Shown here in pieces: positions 33,937-43,205 of a DNA stretch of 64,000 bases (position 1 is its first letter; the number at the start of each line of letters is the position of its first letter). Position numbers and translations under genes: made by a program. The notes beneath the pieces were generated by a model that searched no databases, had not been told where the DNA came from, and saw only the letters and a program-made list of their open reading frames with translations. Source of the stretch: Lederbergia wuyishanensis (GTDB taxonomy: Bacteria; Bacillota; Bacilli; Bacillales; Bacillaceae_C); contig NZ_JALIRM010000009.1 in NCBI RefSeq assembly GCF_022900255.1, forward strand, positions 1 to 64,000. Reading direction: 5' to 3'.

Positions 33937-35502
33937 TTAAGATTTTCCTCCCTTTTCAGGTCCAGGTTTCAGATTTTGTGCTTGTCGGTACTTATTGTAA
34001 CTTCCAGTAAGGTGTGGCCGTTTATCCATCTTCCACATTGGATATCTCCATAAAACAGAGTGCACCTCACTTTTTTGAATAGGAGCAAGTGGTGTTAAAT
34101 AAGGGACTCCTAGAGAACGGAGACTACATAAATGAATAGCTATGGCAATAACCCCTAGCATTATCCCAAGCAACCCTAAACTACTTCCAAGTAAGATAAT
34201 TGGGAAACGCAGCATCCTGATAGAAATTCCAGCAACATACCTAGGAATAAGAAATGAAGCAATTCCCGTAATCGCCACAACGATTACCATTGGTGCCGAC
34301 ACTAATCCCGCTTGAACAGCTGACTGTCCGATTACGAGGGCCCCGACAATACTGATAGCTGATCCAATTTGTTTCGGTAACCGAATTCCGGCTTCCCGTA
34401 GTGCTTCAAAGGTTATTTCCATTAATAAAACTTCAACTATTGCAGGGAAAGGAACTGTTTCTCTTGCAGAGGCAATGCTAAACAATAATGCCCCTGGAAT
34501 CATCTCTTGGTGAAAAGTAGTTATTGCTACATATATTGAAGGAAGAAAAAGGGATATCCCTGTGAATAAATAACGCAACCAACGAATTAAGGTGGTGATC
34601 ATATACCGTTGATAATAATCTTCTTGTGTTTGAAGCAATGAAAAGAATGTAATCGGAGCAATAATAGCAAAGGGGGTCCCCTCCACTAATATCGCCACAC
34701 GGCCTTCTAATAAATTGCCACATACCACATCTGGCCGTTCTGTTGAAAGAAATTGTGGAAAAGGTGAATAAGGGTTGTCTTCTATTAATTCCTCAATATA
34801 TTCACTCTCGAGAATTCCGTCTATCTTAATTCGATTTAATCGATTCTCAACTTCAGTTATCAATGTTTGATCAACAAGCCCCTCAACATATGTAATAGCA
34901 ACGGTTGTTGTTGTATATGTACCTATTTTCATTGTTTTTATTTTTAAGGCAGGACTTTTAATAATACGACGTATTAAAGATGTATTGACACCAAGTGATT
35001 CAATGAAACCTTCCCTTGGTCCTTTTATGACAGACTCACCTTCAGGTTCTTCTATTGATCGCGTTTCCCATTTGGCAAGTCCTAAAGATAGTGCGTAATT
35101 TTCCCCGTCTATTAAAAGAATTGGACAGCCGCTTGAAATGGATTCAATACAGTCAGCAAGTAAATGTATCTTTTGTATTTTGCCTACGGCCAATTGGTTA
35201 TAAAGCAGTTCATCGAAAGGTTCTTTTTTAATCGTTTGATTTTTCTTAAGTGGGGTTATAACATATTCCTCAATCCCCTCTACATCTGAAAGACCTTCAA
35301 TATATATAATCATCGCAAGCTTATTTTCAAATAGTAGAACAGAGCGAAATACTACATCATAGCAGTTTTCGTAGATTGCTCGAAACTTCTCGATGTTTTC
35401 ATCCATATTGTTTTGCAAGACATCCTGCAGCTTGGGAGGTTGCTGTTTTTCTTTTTTTGAAGCTTTGAATAATTTATTTACGTTGCGAATCAAGCCTACC
35501 AC
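33937..35502 (-). CDS. GerA-family germinant-receptor A subunit
   Basis: A 521-residue protein. Residues ~30-290 form the cytosolic N-domain (NMDENIEKFRAIYENCYDVVFRS, DGENYALSLGLAKWETRSIEEPEGESVIKGPREGFIESLGVNTSLIRRII). A conserved GRVAILVEGTPFAIIAPITFF precedes four to five membrane helices with SARETVPFPAIVEVLLMEITFEALREAGIRLPK and GQSAVQAGLVSAPMVIVVAITGIASFLIP. It is the A subunit of the receptor, recently described as an oligomeric cation channel. GTG start at 35502. It heads the six-gene minus-strand operon, which sigma-G presumably reads; no sure promoter box was found. Confidence 0.94.
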   Translation of the reverse strand: MVGLIRNVNKLFKASKKEKQQPPKLQDVLQNNMDENIEKFRAIYENCYDVVFRSVLLFENKLAMIIYIEGLSDVEGIEEYVITPLKKNQTIKKEPFDELLYNQLAVGKIQKIHLLADCIESISSGCPILLIDGENYALSLGLAKWETRSIEEPEGESVIKGPREGFIESLGVNTSLIRRIIKSPALKIKTMKIGTYTTTTVAITYVEGLVDQTLITEVENRLNRIKIDGILESEYIEELIEDNPYSPFPQFLSTERPDVVCGNLLEGRVAILVEGTPFAIIAPITFFSLLQTQEDYYQRYMITTLIRWLRYLFTGISLFLPSIYVAITTFHQEMIPGALLFSIASARETVPFPAIVEVLLMEITFEALREAGIRLPKQIGSAISIVGALVIGQSAVQAGLVSAPMVIVVAITGIASFLIPRYVAGISIRMLRFPIILLGSSLGLLGIMLGVIAIAIHLCSLRSLGVPYLTPLAPIQKSEVHSVLWRYPMWKMDKRPHLTGSYNKYRQAQNLKPGPEKGGKS

Positions 35503-35576
35503 CCGTTTCTATAAATCGCTATTCAACATTTTTATCATTCTACTTTAAGGATTTTTTATGCAGGTGTAAGAAAAAA

Positions 35577-36311
35577 TTACATTTTCTTTATGTTCCAGAT
35601 TAGTGCATCTAATCCTTGAGAATAGTGAAAAATAGGTGATTCATTCGTAATGTCAAAATGAAAAGGGTTAAAAAGATCATTTGTATGTACAACAGCATCA
35701 GCTTTCTGCAAGGGCCATGGCTGATGATGAATATCTAAACAATACATATTGGAACGTTGATCTTGACTAAAAAAGCAATATCGTTCAGTTAGCCAATGAT
35801 CGAGCGTCATCTTTTTTGGGAAAAAGATTTCTGATTTAGGAGTATACGACCCTTTGCAAATAATAGGAGATTCTCTATTTCGAACACTTTCAAAGTGAAA
35901 TGATTGTCTATTTTTCTGAAATGAAATCTTTGCTGGGTAATACGGAACGTGAAGCCATTTTTTTGCGAGTGTATACGAAGTCCAATCATCAACATCAAGA
36001 GACAAAAAATAAATTCCCGGTTTATTATTGCATTTTACATAGGTTCGTAGATTTATTTCTGGAAAAGCAGGTCGAATGGAAACATTATGAAATCCGCGAG
36101 GGTAGATGCCGCTTATATTAAAAACAATGACACCTAACCAAGCTGTACCATCAAAAATATCGATTTCAATCGGTGAAGGGATATACGGCTGTAATTTTTC
36201 AGGTTGGATAGGCAAATGCATAAATAATACATCGCTCCATCTTTGCCGCATCAACCAATACTTTGATGGTAAAGGATAAGGCCGATGACCTGTTTCTTTC
36301 ATGACATCCAT
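35577..36311 (-). CDS. YqjF family (DUF2071) protein
   Basis: 244 residues. WLMRQRWSDVLFMHLPIQPEKLQPYIPSPIEIDIFDGTAWLGVIVFNISGI is the DUF2071 start, and FPEINLRTYVKCNNKPGIYFLSLDVDDWTSYTLAKKWLHVPYYPAKI is the core. The fold resembles acetoacetate decarboxylase. Function unknown. The site AAGGAG is 8 nt before ATG. It is 75 nt upstream of gerA on the same strand; a small AT-rich gap separates them. Confidence 0.9.
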   Translation of the reverse strand: MDVMKETGHRPYPLPSKYWLMRQRWSDVLFMHLPIQPEKLQPYIPSPIEIDIFDGTAWLGVIVFNISGIYPRGFHNVSIRPAFPEINLRTYVKCNNKPGIYFLSLDVDDWTSYTLAKKWLHVPYYPAKISFQKNRQSFHFESVRNRESPIICKGSYTPKSEIFFPKKMTLDHWLTERYCFFSQDQRSNMYCLDIHHQPWPLQKADAVVHTNDLFNPFHFDITNESPIFHYSQGLDALIWNIKKM

Positions 36312-36424
36312 TAGATAAACTCCTTTTTCTCTTATTCTTTCGCTAACATTTTATTTCATACTGTTAAAAGACATATTTTTCCCTTTCACGGAAATAATAG
36401 GAGAAATAAAATTGTGGGGAAAAA

Positions 36425-37840
36425 ATGATGAATACCATTTTACTGTTAATGATATTAGGACTTGTTATGATGATGTTTTTGTTTTTCCTTTTTATGCTTT
36501 TCGGTTGGCGCTGGATGATGAAAAAAATGGCAGCGAAAATCGGAAAAATAGTATTATCTGATAGCTATCAAGAAAATATAATTGAAATGATTCCAGGATT
36601 TCGGCATATCGGATTTCAAAATGTACTAGAAAATAACTTGCGTTCAGCTTCGGGAGATCTTCTCCACCGTCCTTTAGGATCTTCGAAAAAATGGCCGAAT
36701 TTCGATTCCATTACATTTTTACCAGCTCAGACATCACCTTTTGCAGTTAGTGGCGAAGAAGAGGTGGATGTAAAAGTAACAATTGGGCCAAATGCTAAAA
36801 AACCAATGTCTATTGATATCCCAATTATTATCAGTGGAATGGGTTATGGGGTTGCTTTAAGTGAAGAAGTGCGTTTGTCTCTAGCAGAAGCAGCCAGCAA
36901 TGTTGGAACAGCGATAAATTCCGGTGAGGGTGGCGTTATGCCGGAAGAGATTGAAAAAGCTGGGAAATATATCTTACAGTTTGGAAAAACAGAATGGGGA
37001 AAAGATGAAGATATCATCAAACAAGCTGATATGGTGGAAATTAAACTTGGTCAAGGTGCAATGATGGCAATGGGGATGAAGATTTCTCCAAAAAATTTAA
37101 CTGGCAAAGCCCGTAAAGCGATGGGATTAAAAGAAAATGAAACTGCGGTTATACATGAGCATTTTTTCGAAAACCAGACATTGAAAGATATAAAGGAACT
37201 TGTGGATGAACTTCGTAGAGTAACAGGAGGAGTCCCGATTGGAGCGAAAATGGGGGCTGGTGGAAAAATTGAAGAAGATATCGACCATTTAGTTGAAGTC
37301 GGTGTCGATTTCATTGCAATTGATGGAGCACAGGCAGCTACGCTCGGCGCCCCCCCTATTATTTCGGATGATTTCGGTATTCCTACATTGCATGCAGTCG
37401 TCCGCGCCGTCAATCATTTAGAAAAACGAAAAATGAAAGGGAAAATTAGCTTGATTGTTTCAGGAGGGCTAGTAGTACCGGGACATTTCTTAAAGGCCTT
37501 GGCATTAGGAGCTGATGCAGTTTATATAGGCTCCGCCATCCTGTTCGCCGTTGCTCATGACCAAGTTTTAAAATCAATTCCTTTTGAACCTCCTACACAA
37601 GTTGTATGGAACGAGGGAAAGTTTAAGGATGAGTTCAAAATAAATGATGGGGTAACTGCGGCAGAAAAATTTCTCACAGCCTGTACTGAAGAAATCAAAA
37701 TTGCATTAAGAGCAATGGGGAAAAGGTCTTTAAAAGAATTATCGAAAAAAGATTTAGTTTCTTATGATGAAGCGATTGCCAAATATGTGGGTGTCCCATT
37801 TTCATTTGAGCCTTGGAGCGATAAAAAGAAGGAGAAATAA
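36425..37840 (+). CDS. FMN-binding glutamate synthase family protein (GltB2-like)
   Basis: 471 residues. An N-terminal membrane helix (TILLLMILGLVMMMFLFFLFMLFGWRWM) is followed by a (beta/alpha)8 FMN barrel of the glutamate-synthase type: ISGMGYGVALSEEVRLSLAEAASNVGTAINSGEGGVMPEE, VPIGAKMGAGGKIEEDIDHLVEVGVDFIAIDGAQAATLGAPP and IVSGGLVVPGHFLKALALGADAVYIGSAILFA. It lacks the amidotransferase domain and the 3Fe-4S cysteine cluster, so true glutamate synthesis is doubtful; B. subtilis YerD is the nearest known type. Single gene. Confidence 0.88.
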   Translation: MMNTILLLMILGLVMMMFLFFLFMLFGWRWMMKKMAAKIGKIVLSDSYQENIIEMIPGFRHIGFQNVLENNLRSASGDLLHRPLGSSKKWPNFDSITFLPAQTSPFAVSGEEEVDVKVTIGPNAKKPMSIDIPIIISGMGYGVALSEEVRLSLAEAASNVGTAINSGEGGVMPEEIEKAGKYILQFGKTEWGKDEDIIKQADMVEIKLGQGAMMAMGMKISPKNLTGKARKAMGLKENETAVIHEHFFENQTLKDIKELVDELRRVTGGVPIGAKMGAGGKIEEDIDHLVEVGVDFIAIDGAQAATLGAPPIISDDFGIPTLHAVVRAVNHLEKRKMKGKISLIVSGGLVVPGHFLKALALGADAVYIGSAILFAVAHDQVLKSIPFEPPTQVVWNEGKFKDEFKINDGVTAAEKFLTACTEEIKIALRAMGKRSLKELSKKDLVSYDEAIAKYVGVPFSFEPWSDKKKEK

Positions 37841-37841
37841 T

Positions 37842-37965
37842 ACAAGCGCAAGGCGCACAGCCTTAGGCGACAAGCAAATAACGTGATATGAAAGAAGTCC
37901 GTAACTTTACTTTTAGCATAGAGGATTTATGGTCACGAGACATTGGAATCAGGAGCTAAACAATG
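37842..37965 (-). repeat. second copy of the TCTAGCTCC...GTCGCCTAAGGC repeat
   Basis: Read on the minus strand it runs TTGTTTAGCTCC ... GTTATTTGCTTGTCGCCTAA ... GCGCCTTGCGCTTGTA, matching the element at 5226-5340 at both ends. The middle is unrelated and its hairpin is lost. Confidence 0.7.
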
Positions 37966-38000
37966 AATGGACTTAGTTAAAATAATGATATTTTGCAAAC

Positions 38001-38027
38001 ATAAAAGCCAGCACTTAGGCTGGCTTT
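38001..38027 (-). terminator. terminator overlapping the MFS stop codon
   Basis: AAAGCCAGC / GCTGGCTTT with the TAA stop in the 6-nt loop; a T run follows on the minus strand. Confidence 0.7.
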
Positions 38028-39214
38028 CGAACACTGCTTTTCATTACAATATAAAAATATAAAAGGATGGAACAAAGTACAGAAATTGCAGCGACCATAT
38101 AAATTGAGCTATAGCCTAACCAATGGCCGATTTGCCCAAAAGCGATGGCTCCAATACCGACCCCTAAATCAAAGAATGAAAAGAAGGTTGCATTCGCCAT
38201 CCCTCTTCGATTTGCAGATGATTCTTTAACAGACCATGCTTGCAAGGCTGGTTGGACTGTTCCGAAGCCTAATCCGTAAAGGACTGCCGCTGTAAAAAGA
38301 ATCGTACTGTTAGGAAGCCAAGAAAGAAGTAGCATGGAAACGAGAATTAATAAAGTTCCCGGAAGAAATACAGCTTTGTGACCTCTTGAGTCGTATAATT
38401 TCCCTGCAAAAGTACGTGTTACCATTAGGGCTACAGCGTAAAGCAGAAAGTACCATTGAATACCTTCAATACCTTTTTGCGCTGAATAAAGGGGTAGAAA
38501 GGATGCTATCCCCCCAAAAGTAACGGTGATGAAAAATAATAATAATGATGGCGGTAATGCACTTTTTTCATAAAAGTCCCATTTTTTTACTGGAGGAGTT
38601 GCTTTAGCCTCTACCTTTTTGAAACGAATCGTAGAGGATAATAATAAAGCTAATAGCCCTAAAATTGCACATATTAAAAAAAGCTGTGTAAATGAAATAA
38701 CACCTACTAAAGCAAGTCCTAATGAGGGGCCAAAGGCAAGCGCAATATTCCCTGATAGGCCATAATACCCCATACCTTCACCACGTTTATTAGCTGGTAT
38801 AAGGTCAGTTGCGATTGTACCGGAAGCTGTCGTTGAAAAGCCCCATCCCAAACCTTGAATAATTCTCATAATAAATAGGAAAAGCAAACTTTTTACAAAT
38901 CCAAACGTACCGACTGAAAACACAAAAATACCTAATCCCGTTAAATAAACAAAACGTCTACCTTTCGTTTCTAACGAATGCCCGGCATTCGGGCGAATAA
39001 GAAGAGCGGAAAAGGTGAAAATACCAACAACAATTCCAATCAGCTGATCATTCCCACCTAGCTGTTCAACAAACAAAGGAAGAGTAGGTAATGTCATTTG
39101 AAATCCAAGAAAAACACAAAAATTGGACAGGCAGATTAAAATAAAATCCCTTGTCCAGATTTTATCGGAACTCACACCCTGACGAGGAGCTTCCTTAGAA
39201 AGTGGATTACCCAA
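38015..39214 (-). CDS. MFS transporter
   Basis: A ~399-residue, 12-helix carrier of the drug-efflux type. Motifs are RPNAGHSLETKGRRFVYL (loop 2-3), IIQGLGWGFSTTASGTIATDLIPANKRGEGMGYYGLSGNIALAFGPSLG and the C-half RTFAGKLYDSRGHKAVF. It is related in pattern to the MFS protein at 10504. TTG 39214 is chosen as start, since the perfect GGAGGAG lies 7 nt before it and would be inside the frame if TTG 39229 were used. The last codons overlap its terminator hairpin. Confidence 0.88.
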   Translation of the reverse strand: MGNPLSKEAPRQGVSSDKIWTRDFILICLSNFCVFLGFQMTLPTLPLFVEQLGGNDQLIGIVVGIFTFSALLIRPNAGHSLETKGRRFVYLTGLGIFVFSVGTFGFVKSLLFLFIMRIIQGLGWGFSTTASGTIATDLIPANKRGEGMGYYGLSGNIALAFGPSLGLALVGVISFTQLFLICAILGLLALLLSSTIRFKKVEAKATPPVKKWDFYEKSALPPSLLLFFITVTFGGIASFLPLYSAQKGIEGIQWYFLLYAVALMVTRTFAGKLYDSRGHKAVFLPGTLLILVSMLLLSWLPNSTILFTAAVLYGLGFGTVQPALQAWSVKESSANRRGMANATFFSFFDLGVGIGAIAFGQIGHWLGYSSIYMVAAISVLCSILLYFYIVMKSSVRKPA

Positions 39215-39469
39215 TACAATCTCCTCCAATTATTTAGTCTCCCGAAAGATAATTAATATTCTACACGACTTCATGTGAAAATTCTAACCGTAGATTGCAA
39301 TTTTTTATATTTTTCTTGAGAGATTTAGTAAATAATATTCTTGAAGATTCTATTCGAAGCTGGCGGGTGTATTGAGCAGGTAAAAATGCAGTTGGTTTGG
39401 TTCTATTGTTATATAAGCATGAACTATTGGTATTGATATGTTTAATTTTCTGAGCTGTTTCAAATCCGA

Positions 39470-39655
39470 CTCGGATATGGTCTATTCTTGTTCAAGTGGA
39501 CTCTATTCTCGTTCGAGTGCGTTCAATTCCCGTTGAATGGTTTCTATTCCTGTTCGAGTGCGCTCTATTTCTCTTCAAACAGCTTTAATGTCTTTTAGGG
39601 CAGGCTCTAGTACCTCTCAAAACATTTTATATGCAATTCGAGCACAAAAAGAAGC
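39470..39655. repeat. degenerate ~21-bp tandem repeat array
   Basis: Units with period 20-21 bp start TCTATTC..GTTC.AGTG (for example TCTATTCTCGTTCGAGTGCG, TCTATTCCTGTTCGAGTGCG, TCTATTTCTCTTCAAACAGC). At least seven units are visible, decaying to the right. No ORF or hairpin order is evident. It fills the space between the MFS and HAD genes, and nothing else was recognised in this gap. Confidence 0.65.
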
Positions 39656-39662
39656 AATCAAA

Positions 39663-40343
39663 TTATGATTGCTCCATAAGTTTAGCTATCCAAGTATCTT
39701 TTCTTAAATAATGATCACAATCAAATTCAGCATATGATTGAATTAACTTCGCGTTTTCATGGAAGGTTAAGGATTTTGTCACATCATTAGGGATGATGAG
39801 ACAGTTGATTCCAGCGCGAATGGCTGCCAAAGATCCGTTTACGGAATCCTCGACTGCGACTGCTTCATCCGGCTCAATTCCTAGAGCTTCAATCGCTTTA
39901 ATGTATAAAGCAGGGTTCGGTTTTACTTCCTCAACATCCTCCGCTGAACAAATGATTGGAAAGTATTCGGTCAAATTGTACTTTTCTAGAAAGCCAACAA
40001 TCCATTCACGGTGGGAACTGCTCGCGATGGCAAGCTTGATGCCATTTTCCTGAATGCGTTGTAAAGTCTCCAAAAATCCATCTCTTAATGGGAGATCGTC
40101 TTTAATTTTCAAATAATGTTCATGGGTTCTTTCTTTAAAAAGAAGACGGTCCATTGGCTCCTTAAGTGTCTGATCAATCTTATCAAATAACGTATCATTC
40201 GTCGTTCCAACTATTTTTACAAATTCCTCAAGCGTAAGATCGAAATGATAGTCATCTTTTAATACAGTTTGATAAATTTCAAACCACGGGGTTTCAGTAT
40301 CAATGATTGTTCCATCGAAATCGAATATAACGGCTTTAATCAA
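39663..40343 (-). CDS. HAD-superfamily phosphatase (YhcW/beta-phosphoglucomutase-like)
   Basis: 226 residues. Motif I DFDGTIIDTE (nucleophile Asp9), a helical cap, motif II ASSSH, Lys in EEVKPNPALY and motif IV AVEDSVNGSLAAIRAG are all there. It matches B. subtilis YhcW in layout; substrate probably a small phosphosugar. ATG has an AAGGAG site. It lies 44 nt before the antiporter stop on the same strand. Confidence 0.9.
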   Translation of the reverse strand: MIKAVIFDFDGTIIDTETPWFEIYQTVLKDDYHFDLTLEEFVKIVGTTNDTLFDKIDQTLKEPMDRLLFKERTHEHYLKIKDDLPLRDGFLETLQRIQENGIKLAIASSSHREWIVGFLEKYNLTEYFPIICSAEDVEEVKPNPALYIKAIEALGIEPDEAVAVEDSVNGSLAAIRAGINCLIIPNDVTKSLTFHENAKLIQSYAEFDCDHYLRKDTWIAKLMEQS

Positions 40344-40387
40344 TGTATTTCTCCTTTACAATTTTATTCTACTATAAGTGTATCATA

Positions 40388-41533
40388 TTAAGCTTTTGAC
40401 GGCTCATTTGTCTTAAAAATCATTTTCATCATTGGAGGTGTAACAATTGTTGTCACTAATATAACAACTACGATTACCGCAAACATATCTTCTGTCAATA
40501 ACATGGAATCGAGACCTATTGCTGCCAGAATCAACGCCACTTCACCACGAGATATCATGGCGGAACCAATTCCTAGGGAGCTTCTCCACCCAAAGCCAGA
40601 CAACTTTGCACCAACTGCAGCACCCACTAGTTTTGTTAATATCGCTAAAATACTAAGTCCAACAATTAACCATAAGTTCTGAGCAATCCCATTAAATTGT
40701 GCCATAACCCCGATTGAAGTGAAGAAAACAGGTACAAAAATAGAATAGCTGATCGTTTCAACTTTTTCAAAAATCTCAGGTTTGAAACCTGTCACACTGA
40801 TTGCCACACCAGCAATATATGCTCCGATAATGGCGGCTACACCTGTATACTCTGCAAAATAAGCAAAGACAAAACAAACGATGAGAGCGGAGGATATGAC
40901 GGTTTCGGTTACTTTTAATTTTGAAAACTTATTTAAGAACCATGGAACAACCTTCCAACCAACAAGGATAGCACCAGCAAAAAACACTACTTTTTTCAAA
41001 ATGACCATTGAAAGATTTACGTCTCCGCCGGCAAAGCTCATAAGGAAGGCAAGTGCAATAATTACAACTACATCATCTATGACAGCTGCTCCTAAAATGG
41101 TAGTTCCTTCCCGACTTTTCAACTTATTCATTTCTTTAAGCGCCTGCACGGAAATACTAACACTTGTTGCGGATAGTAAAAGACCTAAAAATAATGCTTC
41201 GAAAGTAGAAAGGCCCAATACAATTCCAGATGCATAACCAAGTGCAAGAGGAGCGATAATTCCTCCAAATCCTACATACGTTGCTGCTTTTCCAGTTCGT
41301 TTAAATTCGTCAATGTCTGTTTCAAGCCCAGCAATAAACATGAGTAAAATAACTCCGATTTGGCTAAGCGCCTGTAATGTATCTGTATTGTTTACTAATC
41401 CTAATACAGAGGGACCGAGAACAATTCCAATAAGCAGTTTACCTAATACGGCTGGTTGACCCAGCCTTACACTTATACTTCCGGCTATTTTAGATGCCAC
41501 CAAAATAATCGCAAGTTGAAGAATTAATATCAT
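40388..41533 (-). CDS. CPA2-family cation:proton antiporter (Kef/NapA-type)
   Basis: 381 residues, about 12-13 helices. The core motif is VLGKLLIGIVLGPSVLGL ... MFIAGLETDIDEF with later VIDDVVVIIALAF, whose two Asp mark the ion site of electrogenic NapA/NhaA-like members. SRGEVALILAAIGL is the conserved late helix. No RCK/TrkA-N domain is attached. It should exchange Na+ or K+ for protons. A stable terminator hairpin lies 28 nt upstream in its leader, suggesting control by transcription attenuation. Confidence 0.9.
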   Translation of the reverse strand: MILILQLAIILVASKIAGSISVRLGQPAVLGKLLIGIVLGPSVLGLVNNTDTLQALSQIGVILLMFIAGLETDIDEFKRTGKAATYVGFGGIIAPLALGYASGIVLGLSTFEALFLGLLLSATSVSISVQALKEMNKLKSREGTTILGAAVIDDVVVIIALAFLMSFAGGDVNLSMVILKKVVFFAGAILVGWKVVPWFLNKFSKLKVTETVISSALIVCFVFAYFAEYTGVAAIIGAYIAGVAISVTGFKPEIFEKVETISYSIFVPVFFTSIGVMAQFNGIAQNLWLIVGLSILAILTKLVGAAVGAKLSGFGWRSSLGIGSAMISRGEVALILAAIGLDSMLLTEDMFAVIVVVILVTTIVTPPMMKMIFKTNEPSKA

Positions 41534-41560
41534 GTAATTTCCACCTTTCTATTTAGAAAA

Positions 41561-41618
41561 CAAAAAGAGCCCGTCAACCAAAGGACATAGTTATCCCTTG
41601 GTGACAGACTCCTCCAAG
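41561..41618 (-). promoter_or_regulatory. leader terminator/attenuator of the antiporter gene
   Basis: On the minus strand a ~18-bp hairpin (GAGTCTGTCA-CCAAGGGA paired with TCCTTTGG-TTGACGGGCTC, one U bulge, 8-nt loop) is followed by TTTTTG and then the antiporter RBS. A CTTGG segment just before it (complement of 41614-41618) can pair with the CCAAG of the stem, giving a rival structure. The promoter is an extended -10 TGCTATGAT near 41645-41655. The leader is only ~100 nt. This is the layout of a riboswitch or attenuator; the ligand is unknown. Confidence 0.6.
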
Positions 41619-41710
41619 AACATTTATATTTGATTAAAAATATCATAGCATATTTTTTAGGTAATGTGTTATTTTTTTAAATAGGAATTTGTCATTGAGG
41701 TGAACAAGTC

Positions 41711-43075
41711 ATGAATCTACCTGCAAATTTTCTAGTAAAAATGAAGAATCTTTTAAAAAATGAGTATGAAGATTTTTATAAAAGTTATTATGAACCAAAG
41801 AAGCAAGGTTTACGTGTGAACACATTAAAAATTTCGATAGATGATTTTTTGGAAAAAAGCCCCTTTAAATTAGAAAAAATACCTTGGGTAAAGGAAGGTT
41901 TTTTTTATCAAGATGAGGAACGACCAGGAAAGCATCCATATCATGAAGCTGGATTGTATTACATACAGGAGCCGAGTGCCATGGCCGTTGGGGAGATGGT
42001 GGATGCAAAACCGGGAGAGAAAGTGCTGGATTTATGTGCGGCCCCGGGTGGGAAAACGACACATATAGCTTCAAAAATGAATCAAGAAGGATTCCTGCTT
42101 GCGAATGAAATTCATCCGGCACGTGCTAAAATTCTTTCGCAAAACATTGAGCGGATGGGAATTAAAAATGCAGTCGTTACTAATGAAACACCTGCAAGAC
42201 TGGCGGAAAGATTCCCAGATTATTTTGATCGAATTTTAGTCGATGCTCCGTGTTCAGGCGAAGGAATGTTTCGAAAAGATCAGGACGCATGTGATGAATG
42301 GAGTCTTGAAAATGTTGCTTTATGTGCTAGTCGTCAAGGCGATATTTTGGCCAATGCTGCAAATATGTTAAAACCAGGCGGCAGGCTTGTTTATTCTACT
42401 TGCACATTTTCTCCAGAAGAGAATGAAGGGGTCATCAGTCATTTCTTGAAAAATGATTCGAGGTTTAAACTTGAGAGAATTGAGGCTTATGAAGGTTTTG
42501 GAAAAGGGCGGGAAGACTGGATTCCGGACGCTGCTTCAGACATAGATAAAACTCTTCGACTCTGGCCCCATAAGTTACAGGGGGAAGGACACTATATCGC
42601 AGTTTTAACGAAGATAGATGGAGAAGAAGAGGGTAAGAGAAAATATGCCGAAGTGTTAAGGGACCAAAAAGTGTTGAAGGATTATACTCAGTTTGCAAAG
42701 GAAACTTTTATCAAACAACCACAAGGAGATTTTATTCTTTTCGGTGATCAATTATACATGCTTCCGAATGAGACACTCTCTTTAAAAAATTTGAAAGTGC
42801 TACGTCCTGGATGGCATTTAGGAACAAATAAAAAGAACCGATTCGAACCATCTCATGCGCTGGCTTTATCTTTAAAGGGAGAAGAAGTGAAGCATACATG
42901 GAATATTGCTTCTGATGAAATCGAATCCTATTTAAGAGGGGAATCCATATCTGCAAAAGGTTCTAAAGGCTGGTACTTAGTAGAAGTGGATGGCTTCTCT
43001 ATCGGATGGGGAAAGCTTGCTGGAGATATGTTAAAAAATCACTATCCGAAAGGTTTAAGGTGGGTAGGGAAGTAG
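41711..43075 (+). CDS. rRNA (cytosine-5) methyltransferase, RsmF/NSUN type
   Basis: 454 residues. The SAM site VLDLCAAPGGKTTHIA is followed by EIHPARAKILSQNIERMG. Two cysteines typical of m5C enzymes are Cys181 (VDAPCSGEGMF) and Cys231 (YSTCTFSPEEN); the latter is the nucleophile in this class. The C-terminal ~150 residues form the RsmF PUA-like/NOL1 domain. It methylates 16S rRNA cytosine (RsmF family), exact position unproven here. Site GAGGTGA before ATG. Confidence 0.92.
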   Translation: MNLPANFLVKMKNLLKNEYEDFYKSYYEPKKQGLRVNTLKISIDDFLEKSPFKLEKIPWVKEGFFYQDEERPGKHPYHEAGLYYIQEPSAMAVGEMVDAKPGEKVLDLCAAPGGKTTHIASKMNQEGFLLANEIHPARAKILSQNIERMGIKNAVVTNETPARLAERFPDYFDRILVDAPCSGEGMFRKDQDACDEWSLENVALCASRQGDILANAANMLKPGGRLVYSTCTFSPEENEGVISHFLKNDSRFKLERIEAYEGFGKGREDWIPDAASDIDKTLRLWPHKLQGEGHYIAVLTKIDGEEEGKRKYAEVLRDQKVLKDYTQFAKETFIKQPQGDFILFGDQLYMLPNETLSLKNLKVLRPGWHLGTNKKNRFEPSHALALSLKGEEVKHTWNIASDEIESYLRGESISAKGSKGWYLVEVDGFSIGWGKLAGDMLKNHYPKGLRWVGK

Positions 43076-43089
43076 TTTTTAAAATATGA

Positions 43090-43193
43090 ACAATCGGGAG
43101 TAATTCATCCGATATTGGTAAAAGGTTTGAGCGTATCGGAAGTAAAGCGTCTAAAATCGGTAATATGTCAGGCGAGATCGGTAATAAACAATG
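43090..43193. repeat. degenerate ATCGGTAAT-type tandem repeat
   Basis: Five units of ~20-23 bp share a core (A)TCGG.A.TAA: AATCGGGAGTAATT, GATATTGGTAAAAGG, TATCGGAAGTAAAGCG, ATCGGTAATATGTCAG, ATCGGTAATAAACAAT. No coding or hairpin potential is evident. It lies between rsmF-type and pcp genes. Confidence 0.55.
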
Positions 43194-43205
43194 ATGACTA
43201 CACTA

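Noticed and set aside
39470-39655. CRISPR-like array
   Set aside because: Repeats are directly adjacent with a 20-21-bp period and are degenerate; there are no unique spacers and no cas genes.
41561-41660. c-di-AMP (ydaO) riboswitch before the antiporter
   Set aside because: The leader is far too short and lacks the conserved ydaO core, although the position would suit it.
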